The translations under genes were made by a program, and so were the position numbers. This document shows, piece by piece, positions 1-10,205 of a stretch of DNA of 64,000 nucleotides. Source of the stretch: Cylindrodendrum hubeiense (taxonomy: Eukaryota > Ascomycota > Sordariomycetes > Hypocreales > Nectriaceae); contig JAANBB010000001.1 in NCBI GenBank assembly GCA_014621425.1, positions 310,001 through 374,000 on the forward strand. Reading direction: 5' to 3'. The notes beneath the pieces are model-generated. The model had not been told where the DNA came from and made no database searches. It saw nothing but the letters and a program-made list of their open reading frames with translations. Position 1 is the first letter of the stretch. Each line of letters begins with the position of its first letter.

Positions 1-894
1 TACCTACAGAATACACCTCTGCCTAAGAACCTCACTGACGGCCTTTTCGAAAATATCGAGCGGCTACACATCTTCACTGCCTTTGAAGTGCGCGAGCCGC
101 CAGAAGACGACACACGGCTAGTCGAACTGCACGAATACGAGCCCTACATGCAAAATATACTAATACCTCCAATTGCCGAGCAGCTTGTTGAGCTAACTCT
201 TACTTCCCCAAACTGCTGGGGTGCCGTCCCCGGGGAGTTCAACGGCAAAGGGCTGCACTTCCCGCGACTGAAGACTCTAACGCTGGCGAGATATGTTATT
301 GCACATCGCGATCAGTTCGACTGGGTGCTTGCACAGGAGTCTCTAACCTCCCTGGCAATGCACAGCTGCGCGATAGGCTCGCATATCCTCGTCCGCCAGC
401 CCGAGTTCGCATACTGGGGCGTAGACTCGCGAGACTGGATATGGGCTCAAGACCCGCCTGATGATGAGTATGATGAAGATGATGAAGAAGATGAATATCG
501 CCGTACTGCAATCTCCTACACGATACGTCCCGAAGATCACGCTCTCGCTCCCGGCTTCTATACCCATTATTTACGATGGGAGACCGTCTTTGATAGTATT
601 GGTCGAAGACTTCCTCATCTACAACACTTCAACTTCACCAAGGAGCAGTGGTGGGAGTATTTCCGGCAAGATCGGCACGTGAACTGTGAGGCGCTGGTGA
701 ATCGGTATCTTGGTTTCTGTGGATTTTGGGGTGAGCTGTGGGCGTATGAGCTAAACAAATGCAACTTTGTAGAAGAGAATCATCCGGGTACGCCGAATGA
801 GCTGCTGGCGTTGACTGAGGAAGCTGACCGTCGAGCGTTTGAGAGCCTTCTTCATAAAACTACAGAGCGAAGAAGAACTGGGAGGTCAGCGTAG
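1..894 (+). CDS. F-box/LRR-like orphan protein, 3' part
   Basis: The frame is open from base 1 to the TAG at 892-894, so the 5' end lies outside the window; no ATG near the first base is needed. The visible 297 residues contain leucine-spaced segments (for example LTLTSPNC and LKTLTLARYVI, then LTSLAMHSC) typical of the leucine-rich part of fungal F-box proteins, followed by an acidic stretch (DDEYDEDDEEDEY) and a tryptophan/aromatic-rich C-terminus. The F-box itself would be in the missing N-terminus. In such families the protein would be a substrate adaptor of an SCF ubiquitin ligase, but that is inference from general appearance. No intron is needed in the visible part. Confidence 0.6.
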   Translation, partial: YLQNTPLPKNLTDGLFENIERLHIFTAFEVREPPEDDTRLVELHEYEPYMQNILIPPIAEQLVELTLTSPNCWGAVPGEFNGKGLHFPRLKTLTLARYVIAHRDQFDWVLAQESLTSLAMHSCAIGSHILVRQPEFAYWGVDSRDWIWAQDPPDDEYDEDDEEDEYRRTAISYTIRPEDHALAPGFYTHYLRWETVFDSIGRRLPHLQHFNFTKEQWWEYFRQDRHVNCEALVNRYLGFCGFWGELWAYELNKCNFVEENHPGTPNELLALTEEADRRAFESLLHKTTERRRTGRSA

Positions 895-1551
895 CCCAAT
901 TCGACAGCATCTTGAAGTGGTGTGCCTACATCTTCTCCCCATTAGGACTCTAAGGCAAACTAGGTATCGGGATATTAGTGACCAAGGATGGGGTTAACGT
1001 GATAGGACTACATGTATATAAAAGAATTATGCTCAATTGGGTATGTTACATACATATTACGAGCAGTGATAGCATAATATGGCAATAAGTAGCAAGAACA
1101 TGTCTGGAGTTTGAGTGCGCTCATCTTGCAACATGTATACTATCCAGAAAGGCCAGTATACTGACATGGTGTTATCGACTACATTGATAAGGTATAGTTT
1201 CAGTAATTGGGCTGTTTAGCTTCCACGGCGTGGGTAAAGGATTCCTGGCAGTGTTAGAGACACCAAAACAAAGCTGCACACTTTTAGCACGTAGTAGTAT
1301 AAAATGATATCGATCCCTACACTGCTCAAGCTTAGCACCAGAAGTAACAACATATGGATAAGACTGCGCCTCAATACGATTAGAAAGATACGTCAGTTAC
1401 AATTATGAATTTTCTAATCAATTCTTCCATCCATGACCGCTTGTATTAACCTTTGTTTCTCACACCCGTGGTGTATATCCCATTTCATTTACCGCTCTTC
1501 ACTAAACTGATTCGGAGACGATTGACTTCCGGCTAATATAGACTGTCAAGA
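895..1551. other. Intergenic stretch, nothing recognised
   Basis: AT-rich sequence between two convergent genes. No ORF with coding character, RNA gene or repeat was recognised. Confidence 0.5.
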
Positions 1552-1874
1552 CTATTTTTTGCTTTGGGTGAATTTTCCTCTTGCAAGGCTGGCATGTTCG
1601 TCGGTCATAATTGAACCATCCCCATTCGCATAAAGAGAGTCTGTCTTATTCTTCCTTGAGGCCTTCTTCGACCAAAACATGTCGTCAAAGTTGCCTGGCA
1701 CTGAGTTAGTTACTCCACAAATGGCGATGTTGACTTACACCTACCGTTGTTCTTGATGAGCTCTGTGTAGCTCGTGGTCTCTGTTCTTGACTTTGAAGAA
1801 GTTGAAGAGGGAGGGCATGCGTGCCGTTGACTCAAGTCGATTTCGATGGGTGCATTGTCGGCTGATTGTGACAT
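1552..1874 (-). CDS. Small two-exon conserved-looking protein (90 aa)
   Basis: This gene is too short and too split for ORF finders but reads cleanly. Exon 1 is 1745-1874, starting ATG TCA CAA TCA; exon 2 is 1552-1694, ending AAA AAA TAG. They are separated by a 50-nt intron (1695-1744) with donor GTAGGT, branch TAACTAAC and acceptor CAG. Splicing leaves a continuous 90-residue frame. The protein is hydrophilic, serine/lysine rich, with NFDDMFWSKKASRK in the second exon, and has no signal peptide or membrane segment. I do not recognise a named family; it resembles small fungal stress- or conidiation-type proteins only in size and composition. The AATGGCCTCA motif cluster lies 180-560 bp upstream of its start. 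Confidence 0.6.
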
Positions 1875-3129
1875 TTTGGGCGGGTCTGGAATAGAGATCC
1901 TTGACTGTCTTTATTCTTGATGGTGGAGAACCTGCAAATGGACAATACGTATAGATCTAGAGTGCATCCTTTAAGTATGAAAAGACGAGCTATGGGAGCT
2001 CACACAGAGACCATTGAGTCTCACTTAGGCTGATAGGCCTAAGCCTGATTGAATAATGGCCTCACAAAGTAATGGATCATCCGAGCGCGTAAAATGCTGG
2101 TCACGAAAGACCGAACAGACAATGGCCTCACTTGCGGCAAACTTTGTGTGGATGTCAGACGCGAGGCCATTTCCGACTTGGCCTAGGCTGGTTACTAGGA
2201 TTACTCTGTCTGTCAGGCAGGTGATGAAATGGCCCCGAAAATAACAAACCCCTTGTTAGAGAACCACAATGGCCTCAATTCAGAATGCAATGACCCCCTG
2301 ATTGGCCTCGGAATGTTGCTCAACGATTGGACGGCCTGAAACCCCGAGTTTATTGCATGCAGTCGTGGTATGTCACGAGGCGAAACAAGGTGCCACCTGG
2401 AGGTGGGGAATACTAGCCAGGGATGATTGGCCTCAAATTCGAGTCTGATGATTGGCTTGGTCGGTAAGAACACATTTTTAATTGAGCTTTCGCGGGAGGG
2501 TAATTGTGCCCCGGAGTACATTGGCAGATATTCCTGATTGAATGTCAACTTGAGGTAGCCATACAAGACACAGGCCATACCGATGAGATGGTAGAGTCAA
2601 TCCTTGGCTATCTCCTGGTTGGTGCCAATATTGGTCTCTAGCGTATGGAGTCCCCCATGATTAAACGAGTGCCTTCCTCTTCCCACTGTGTCGGGAAGGG
2701 AATATACACATCTGTACCCTTGCTTGCGGCGATATTCATGCGCAGTTTGCCCGCCCGTAAGTGGGCCACTTGGAAAACAACTCATCAATCAGACAATCAA
2801 TCAACCCCCAGTCGAGTCAGAAAAGTCGGCCCAGTGGCTTTGAGATTGTGAGTGAGTGAGCCCTGGCTGCTGCAGGTGGCGTCACCACATTCGCTGCAGG
2901 GAACACGAAGCTGCGCCACGTACAAGGGTGCTAATGGCCTCAGAATGCCAAGACTTTCCTCTCCCTCCCAGATCATGGGCCCGTGCGAGCCTCGTGCCTG
3001 AATCAGGCTCCAGGCTTTGGATCACCACGCTGGCTTCCATCTTGACGGCGAGAGACATTCTATTTTTCCACCCATTTACATCTTGCATTTAAACCATTTG
3101 GCCACACTTCCTGGTCTCAAAACTGAGCC
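1875..3129. other. Promoter/intergenic stretch with motif cluster
   Basis: This stretch separates the minus-strand small gene from the plus-strand locus at 3130. It holds four exact AATGGCCTCA copies (2055, 2121, 2268, 2933) and several one- or two-base variants. ORFs here have no coding character. Confidence 0.5.
2033..2942. repeat. Cluster of AATGGCCTCA decamers, forward orientation
   Basis: Exact AATGGCCTCA occurs at 2055-2064, 2121-2130, 2268-2277 and 2933-2942. Near copies are CGAGGCCATT at 2162 (opposite orientation), ATTGGCCTCG at 2301 and ATTGGCCTCA at 2426. The opposite orientation, TGAGGCCATT, occurs exactly at 6779 and 6930, and once each at 13481 and 49287. A given 10-mer should appear about 0.1 times in 64 kb counting both strands, so the clustering is not chance. 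It could be a binding-site array or the subterminal repeats of a transposon. Confidence 0.7.
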
Positions 3130-5032
3130 ATGTCCCTTTCAGTCACGGAGAGGATACGGCTACGGAACAAACATTACTGCCAACAGACCATGGGGCCATT
3201 CAAATATATTCGGAGAAGAACCATGAGTAAGGTGTCGTACTCTGTTGCGAGTTATGGCGCACGGGTATGCCCCCAAATCCCGGGAACAGACGATCTTGAC
3301 CAGGCCAAAGACGATACTACTCCAGCTAGGCTCATCAAACTCAATGACGCAGTGCTAGAACAACACACCAAAGTCCCCATAGCTCGTCGCCGGAATGTGA
3401 AGTCCAAGGAACCTGGACACCGCTCGAGGAATGCAATTGAGATCCCGAGCATCACGGAAGCAGAGACGAAAGTTATACCGTGCAACACATACGAGACCCA
3501 TGGCAGGGATGGCTTAGTAGCTTGGAAGTCAGGGCCAGGTCGAAGCAAGGAGTGGCGGAAATGCTCTTCCGCAAAGAGGAAGACGCGGCGACAAGCTTGT
3601 CGTGAGAAGGAACGCCGAGGCAATCGAACAAATGACAGCAGGATACCGGTCGACCCGCACCGCGTAGCTGGACAAGAGCCGGTCACCATGCTAAGAAGGC
3701 GGACTGACTTCAAACGAACTACCACACACAACGGCCATTCGATATGGGGGGTCTCGTCTCGGAAGAAGCATTTCGAATCGGATGGAGACGAGTTTATTGT
3801 TGTCCGACAGAGCAAAAAGTAAGTTTGCTCATGATGTTACCATCCATCCATCATTTGACTAAGAATCAACCACTTCAGTGCCCGCAGGCCTCATCAGGTA
3901 ACGAAGCGAACAATATATCACCTGATAATGAAATGGATATGGCACTTTACAACGGTAATGACTCAGAGTTGAGCTATTCAGAGGATAAACTGCCGACCTT
4001 AATGAGAGCCGGGGCGCCATCCATACATGAGACATGCAGCAAAGAACTCTTGGCGTCCCACAGAGCTCTTGTCGTGCAGTCCCGAGCTGTGGTTCTCTTC
4101 ACATTGGCGGGCGACCACCCCGCTCCGTCCACGCTTCAGGTCGACACGGGCCGCCAGCTCAGGTCTTCTACAGCGGATATCATCGTTTCAGACACATCAG
4201 ACACCTTCCTCACACCAGTAGCTCCCCGACCTTCTTTCAATATTCCCGAAGTCCAAAAATCAGGACATCAACCGGTTTCAGGAACAGGAGCGAACTTCCA
4301 AGTCGACAACAACCCCTTCCTCTTCAAGCTGGAGCAGCTCAACAATCTGCTAAACTCCAAGGCAGTTGCCCCCAGGAAGACGGCTATCAGAGCCCCCCAG
4401 CCAGAGCCTGTGAAACGTGTCCATAGCGCTCATCGAGAGTCGTTTGGTGGATCCCGCCGGCGGTTTTCTTTCCTGATGGACTATGCCAAAGAACCCTCTC
4501 CTGCGCTAAGTCCCAGCAAAGCGATGCCTAAATGCGACGATGCCGAAGCGCCACTACCCAAAATTAAGACGAATAATCAGGGAGCTTCCAAGCGCAAAGA
4601 TGGCAGGAAACGGCGTCGAGGCATCCACAAACTGAGGATCCACTCCTTTTCTTCCCTCGACCACGCCAGGGATTTCCTTGCTCGGCGATGGAACGAACTC
4701 TCCTATCAAGCCGCGGAGTTGGCGTTTCCTCGCTCACGTTGAGGTACGAGCAAGCAGTGGCTGGACAGCGCCGCGTCAAAGACATGTTCGCAAACATGCT
4801 TCTTGAGCTTCGTGAGCGCGACAGGTGGATGGACGAATGGAGTATGGATATGGTAGACTCGTTGTGGATGATACGAAAAGAGCCTCCAATAGTACAGGGC
4901 AAGTGGCCGGGACTTTCCGGAGAGCCCATTATGGAGCTATGTGGATGTTACGGCGTTGTCACGTTCGAGGATTTGGGCGAATGGTATGACAGGCAAACCA
5001 AGCTTGTGCTTAGAAAAATGAACAGGACATAA
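3130..5032 (+). pseudogene. Broken basic-protein locus, three reading frames
   Basis: Three consecutive plus-strand frames have coding character and appear to continue one another: 3130-3822 (230 aa), about 3880-4742, and about 4740-5032. A good intron is present at 3819-3878 (GTAAGT ... TTCAG), but joining it puts the next exon in the wrong frame with an early stop. A second break near 4735 has no acceptable splice solution. The product is rich in Arg/Lys and Ser, has bipartite basic clusters (KRKDGRKRRRG, KRKTRRQACREKERR) suggesting a nuclear protein, and ends in a helical acidic/aromatic segment (RWMDEWSMDMVDSLW). No family is recognised. It is either a decayed gene, possibly part of a mobile element, or sequence with uncorrected indels. 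Confidence 0.45.
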
Positions 5033-5753
5033 AGAATAGGGCATTAAAATACGACAATACAATGTTGTTTTGTAGGGGAGACTCCTGTTGCCCACCTGGC
5101 AACAGAAGATTGATTTTCTGTGAAGAGTTAAGTGATGTATTGGGGTTGTGTGATCAAAGTGGAAAACAAAGCGAGAAGCTCAGTCCCTGTAGTCCCCAAT
5201 TGATAATCTGGTTCCCTACCTATGCACGATACAATGAAGCGCAGATATTACTGCGCATAAGAGGAGTGAACGCTTTTGCCATAATCGGCAATGTCAGAAC
5301 CCAATCAACAGGAAGTGTTTGCTCATGAAATCAGAGCCCAAACCGTCGTGAATCATCTAATGCAGTAAGGCAAAAAAAACAAAAAAAAAAAAAAAGGGGG
5401 ATTCCAAACAGAATTCAGAAATGGTATCATAGTGTTACAGTACAAAGAAGACCACGTCGTCGGACCCTTCAACAACATCCTCCGGAAGCTAGGAATCCGA
5501 CCCACCCCCATTTCCCCTCTTGACCATCATAGTCAGGTGTTGCAACATTTGCTTCCACGAGGACTCGACACGCCGCACGTTCCCTACATTCAACGTACGC
5601 AACTACAAACTTGCAGGCGTCGGAGCGCGGGGAAGGGAGCGCGGCGAGGCTGAGCCTGTGAAACCTCTTTTGTCGCCTTAGAGTGACTCATCCCTTGCGG
5701 GAGAGCGCTCTAGAGGAGCAGTGGAGCTATTCATCTTGTCATCTTTCATTTAT
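5033..5753. other. Intergenic stretch with poly-A tract
   Basis: This lies between the convergent loci at 3130-5032 and 5754-6711. It contains an A-rich run at about 5370-5394 (broken once by C) followed by GGGGG. No gene was recognised. Confidence 0.5.
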
Positions 5754-6711
5754 TCATGAATCTTCGTTGAGATCGAGCCGTGGTGGCCCCCGTGGCGGTT
5801 TGCAGCCCGGATCGTCGAGGTGGGCCAACCAGGCCACCTTGTCGGTCTCCGTATGGCCGCGATTGCATCGGAACGGCTGGCGCGCGGGGAGCCGGCATTT
5901 CTTGACGTGTCGCTTGTAGTTGTCGCGGCGCGGGTTGGCCTTGCCGCAGGAGCATTGGAGGGAGGCCTGCGGCGACGATGATGCACCGTAGAGCGCGGGC
6001 TGGTGCAGGCGGGTGGCGTGGTGCCGTTGGAGCTCTCGTCGTGTGGGGAAGGACGTATCACACCCATGCTCGCACCGGAACTGTTTTGCGGTTGCAGTGC
6101 TGCTGTGTTCAGCTTGAAAGCCGGGCACAGCGGTTGGCGCGGCGGGTGCGACGTGCTCCTGCTGGGGGGGGGAGAGACTCTAGAGCATTGGGAGGCGACC
6201 GGGAATCTGACGCCGACTGTGGAGTCAATGCCGGAGTCGAGGTTGCGTCGGGGGAGCGGGTGGCGGCGGGCGACGATGATGATGATGATGATGAAGGTGA
6301 TGACGAAGAAGAATAATACGACTGTCGAGAGTCCAACTCTGGAACCGCTATCAATTGGCGGGGGTCAACAGTCTTCGGTTGAAGCTGCTGATGGACGCCG
6401 TGCTGCAGAGGGAGGTCGGGCAGCAACGGCTCGATGTCCAGTTCCTCGAAGAATTGGCTGCTCGTGTCATCGACAAAAGAGATGCAAAAGACGCAGAAGG
6501 TCCGGGTGTCACCGGGCCTCCATGGCGCACTTGCTTCACCGAAAGCTAATTGATGATCGTCATGGTTGCAATAAATTGGGAGAGGACAGGGAAGACCCTG
6601 TCCTTGGGCGGCGTAATTGGGCTGTGTTGAGTGAGCTTTGCTGCCCTGCCTCGAAGGTCTCGACGACCACAGGTGCTGGGAAAAGGAAGAAGAGCAAAGC
6701 CAGCGCGGCAA
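5754..6711 (-). CDS. C2H2/C2HC-type zinc-finger protein with probable frameshift
   Basis: Two overlapping minus-strand frames form one gene. The N-terminal frame (6711 to about 6172) carries an acidic FFEELDIEPLLPDLP patch and a long serine/proline-rich region encoded by a TCA/TCG run. The C-terminal frame (about 6172 to 5754) carries finger-like motifs: FRCEHGC ... RHHATRLH, then CSCGKANPRRDNYKRHVKKC (C-x-C ... H-x3-C), then FRCNRGH ... HLDDPGC. The frames meet exactly at a run of nine C residues (plus-strand G run 6164-6172); eight would fuse them in frame. A transcription-factor-like role is inferred. The true start is uncertain. TGAGGCCATT lies 68 and 219 bp upstream of the longest start. 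Confidence 0.6.
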
Positions 6712-7826
6712 GGAAACTAATCAGTTATGTACCCAGGTAGCCCTGTGCTCCGGGAGTTGGGGGCCTCCCTGATAGAGTGAGGCCATTGTGCACGTAGCTA
6801 CCTAAGCGCCACAGCGTCGCATTTTCCTGGTCAAGATCAGCGCCGTGACTCTGTCTTGGGCAGGCTGAGTCGCTGGGCAGCGCCGAGTGAGAGGACAGGG
6901 CGAGCAGTCGGTGATTGTGGCTGGGTTTTTGAGGCCATTGTTGAATGCCAGCATCTAATTGGCTACCATCAAATCAGCCGTACACGTACAGGCATTACCG
7001 GCGGCGCAGGCTATCCACAACGCCGCAGATGCAGGTCTTCCCCTGATTCAGGGCTGCGGTATTCGGTCTCCGTACGTCAATAAACAAGATCAAACCTGCA
7101 AGGGCTTCGCGACCAGGTGTGCCTGCGGGAGTTCGGTTGTTCATGGGCGCCACGGTGTTGTGGGGAGGAGTGGCGGTCGTTGTGTGATGTGTAGGGCGAC
7201 AATTCTCGGTTTGTTGGCCACCTCGCACCTAATGAACAGTGTATGTGTGGATCGAGGCATGTCAGACTTTGAGAAGTTCCGCGATGTAAGATCGCACTGA
7301 CCGGGGTTAGCGGCGTGCCTACCGAGATCAGGAACCCTCCCCCAGACGCTTGGCAGCTCCAAAGTGACGGCATCATCCCAATGCCGGTCGCGGGGCAATA
7401 TCGCCAGTTTATCGCGGACCGCATTTGGCCAGCGACGCTGATTTGGGCCTTGAAAACCGTTAAGGATGGCGGTTGCCGCTAATAGCCGTTATTTTCCCCA
7501 CATTCGTATGTCGACCACTCAGTGCAACAAATGACCGCTACGTTTTGTCTTAATTCTGGCCTACAACACCCATAGGCGCTTTGCAGAGAATCACCACAGG
7601 ACACAGTTATGACACTTGACAGTGTCAATTTTCGTTTGTTCCATCACCTCTATTTGCGGGCATTGTTCGCGATGTTGCCAACTCTCTGGTCACTCCTGGC
7701 TGTGCCTTTACTCTCACAGGCATGGGTACCAAAGCATTTCAGGCTATCAAATAATAGGTTAGAGTGTACTTTGGAGTTTACTAATACATTGAATTTAATT
7801 CTTATTTTGTAGCAAGTCAAAAGCTA
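6712..7826. other. Intergenic stretch between zinc-finger gene and ALDH
   Basis: This holds the two TGAGGCCATT copies at 6779-6788 and 6930-6939. Small ORFs in this stretch show no coding signature on either strand. Confidence 0.45.
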
Positions 7827-9591
7827 CTATTGGGGAGCCTCTTTGCCCATGTTTAGGTAAACGGCCTTGGTCTCGGTGTAGTTCTCCAACACGGCCTCGC
7901 CACACTCTCTGCCGAGTCCGCTCTCTTTGTATCCACCAAATGGAATAGACCAGTGCACGAAGTTGTACATGTTGACCCAAGTGGTGCCCGCCTGCAGCGC
8001 ATTCGTCACCCGAACCGCACGCTCATAATCCTTGGTATGTACCGCAGCCGCCAAGCCGTAGTTGGAGTCGTTGGCCAGCTTCAAGACTTCGGCTTCGGTA
8101 GAAAACTTGGAAATTGCCACTACCGGTCCGAAAATCTCTTCCTTCATGATCTAGAAGACGTGTCAACACTTGCTATGAACTAGGGAGGCAAGATACGTAC
8201 CTTCATATCAGGCTTCACGTCGGTGAAGATGGTCGGCTCCATGTAATAACCACCCTTGGTACCAGCGGTTGATACTTTACCGCCAAGCTGGATAGTCGCT
8301 CCTTCTTGCTTTCCGCTTTCGATGTACTCGAGAATCTTGTCGAGCTGCATCTTGTTGTTCTGGGGGCCCTGATCTGTGGTTGGGTCAAAGTTATCGCCAA
8401 CTTTAATTTCCGCCATGCGCGCGGTAAACTTCTGCACGAAAGTGTCGTAGATGTCTTCATGGACGTATATTCGAGTTCCAGCGTGGCATGTCTGGCCGAA
8501 GTTCAGGTTGATTCCCCAAGCAGACCAAGCGACGACGTTGTCAATGTCGGCATCAGGGAAGACAATGTTCTTGGTGTGAGATTAGTACATGATTATGACT
8601 TGTCAAAAGAAAGGAATATCCTTACCGGGCTTTTGCCACCCAATTCCAGAGTGACCTTCTTTAAGTTCGAAGTAGCCGATGCCTTCAAGATTGTCCTTCC
8701 AGTGGTGGTTGATCCCGTAAACGCGACCTTGTCAATGTCCATGTGGTTGGCAATGGCACTGCCAACCGTCTTTCCGAATCCAGGGACGTGGTTGAGAACT
8801 CCTGCCGGGAAACCGGCTTCTTTAATCAGTTCGCACATCTTGAGTGCAGAGAGCGGAGTGGCCTCGGCGGATTTCATCACCACCGTGTTTCCAGTGACAA
8901 GCGCTGGGGCAATCTTCCAGCTGAACATCATCAACGGGAAGCTGATAGAGTGTTAGCATTGTTTTGATATCGTGGCCGACAAGGAACCTTTGACTTACTT
9001 CCAGGGAATAATTTGACCGCAGACACCAATGGGTTCGCGTCTAGTATATGCGAAGGTTCCGGGGACATTGAACGAACTCATGCCCGTTACTTTATCAGCC
9101 CAGCCGGCATAATACTTCAGAGTCCCCACGGATCCAGGAAAGTCGAGGGTGGAAGCCTGGCGATAGGTTTTACCAGTATCGATCATCTCAAGCGCGATGA
9201 TGTCTTCCTTATCGCGCTCCATGAGCGATGCAAGTTTGTTTAGAAGCTCGCCTCGGTACGCGGGGTCGGAGTTCGCCCACTCCTCATTTTGGAAAGCATC
9301 TCGTGCTGCCTTTACCGCTGCTTCGACGTCTTCCTCGCGGCCCTCCTCAACTTCCACAATCGACTTTCCAGTGGCGGGGTTCTCAACAGCGAATGTGTTA
9401 CCGCCAATGGACTTCCTGAACTCGTTGTTGATGAAGATACCTGTGGGAACCGAGACATCCCGACCAGCAATGTTGATCACCTTGGATGATGCGGTGCTGG
9501 CAAATCGCACGTGGCTGAAGCGCCATGAGAATCCCGCCGGCGAGATAATAGTAGCCTGCTTGAGGCGTGCCAGGCTCTTGAGAGACGCCAT
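7827..9591 (-). CDS. Aldehyde dehydrogenase (NAD+), mitochondrial type
   Basis: Four exons (9591-8999, 8941-8626, 8569-8201, 8150-7827) encode 533 residues. Introns are 57, 56 and 50 nt; the first joins IIPW to [10 protein letters not shown] exactly as in the ALDH family. Catalytic elements are present: LELGGKSP with the general-base Glu at about 297, and FGQTCHAG with the nucleophile Cys at about 331. The C-terminal [12 protein letters not shown] motif is also intact. The first 30 or so residues are basic and serine rich, consistent with a mitochondrial presequence, and account for the extra length over the usual 495-500. It oxidises aldehydes such as acetaldehyde to acids. The gene stands alone and appears intact. 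Confidence 0.95.
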
Positions 9592-9661
9592 GTTGTGGAG
9601 TGGAGTTGGTATGAGGCTTGGGAAACAAGAAAGGCGACCCGAGATAAGAAATGCTCTCCAC

Positions 9662-9666
9662 TTATA
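9662..9666 (-). promoter_or_regulatory. TATA-like box of the aldehyde dehydrogenase gene
   Basis: On the minus strand ATTATAAG lies about 71-75 bp upstream of the ALDH start codon, a usual position for a core promoter element. A GCGGGG sequence at 9769-9774 (plus strand) fits the SYGGRG consensus of the carbon-catabolite repressor CreA, which would suit an aldehyde dehydrogenase; this is consensus matching only. Confidence 0.4.
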
Positions 9667-10135
9667 ATAGGAAGTTGATTCACGTCAGTTTTGGAGAATT
9701 GTTTCAGCCCGGGATGGAATAAGGTTCGGTATTTAAATGATCGAGCAACTACCGAGAATATCTGGGGGGCGGGGACACTTCAATTCCTTGAGTCAGCCAG
9801 ATTCGCATGAAAGATGATCCAGTGCTTCCTACTCCAGGATCGGCTACACATCCACTCCTCACGTGTAGGAGTGATTGGTGGGATAACGCTTTAAAGACCG
9901 AGTGTTGTATTATGGGGTCATGATCAACATCAAAACATTGTTGTCGATGGCTTCCGTATCCCTGTCCTTGCTCACACACACTTAAAGAAGGTTTGGTACC
10001 CCCGACCTGCTCCGGAGACACCGGAACCCCCCGAGCGCCCCGAGCCATTAGAAGCCTCCGTCTTAATTTACCTATGCAAGATCGATTTCCAGAGCGATCT
10101 CAGATCCCCTTCACTAAATACCACACTCAATCTCG

Positions 10136-10205
10136 CAGACCCCATGGTACAACGGTTAAGCCTCTGGCTATTCTTCAGCAGTCATCGGTTTGTATCAGGC
10201 TGGGC
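10136..10205 (+). pseudogene. tRNA-like relic
   Basis: CCATGGTACAACGGTTAAGC resembles the D-arm/box A of fungal tRNA-Gln or tRNA-Glu genes (CCATGGTGTAGTGGTTAGC). At about tRNA spacing downstream, GGTTTGTATC resembles box B (GGTTCGAATC) with one C-to-T and one A-to-T change. The acceptor, anticodon and T stems do not pair properly, so a functional tRNA is unlikely. Confidence 0.25.

Noticed and set aside
2213..2578. 121-codon minus-strand ORF
   Set aside because: It runs through the non-coding motif array and has no domain or coding character.
6270..6320. GAT-repeat tract (gatgatgatgatgatgatg) as a separate repeat element
   Set aside because: It is the low-complexity serine codon run of the minus-strand zinc-finger gene.
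7609..7812. Short hydrophobic plus-strand ORF beside the ALDH gene
   Set aside because: It lies in the ALDH downstream region, with no homology or splice signals to support it.
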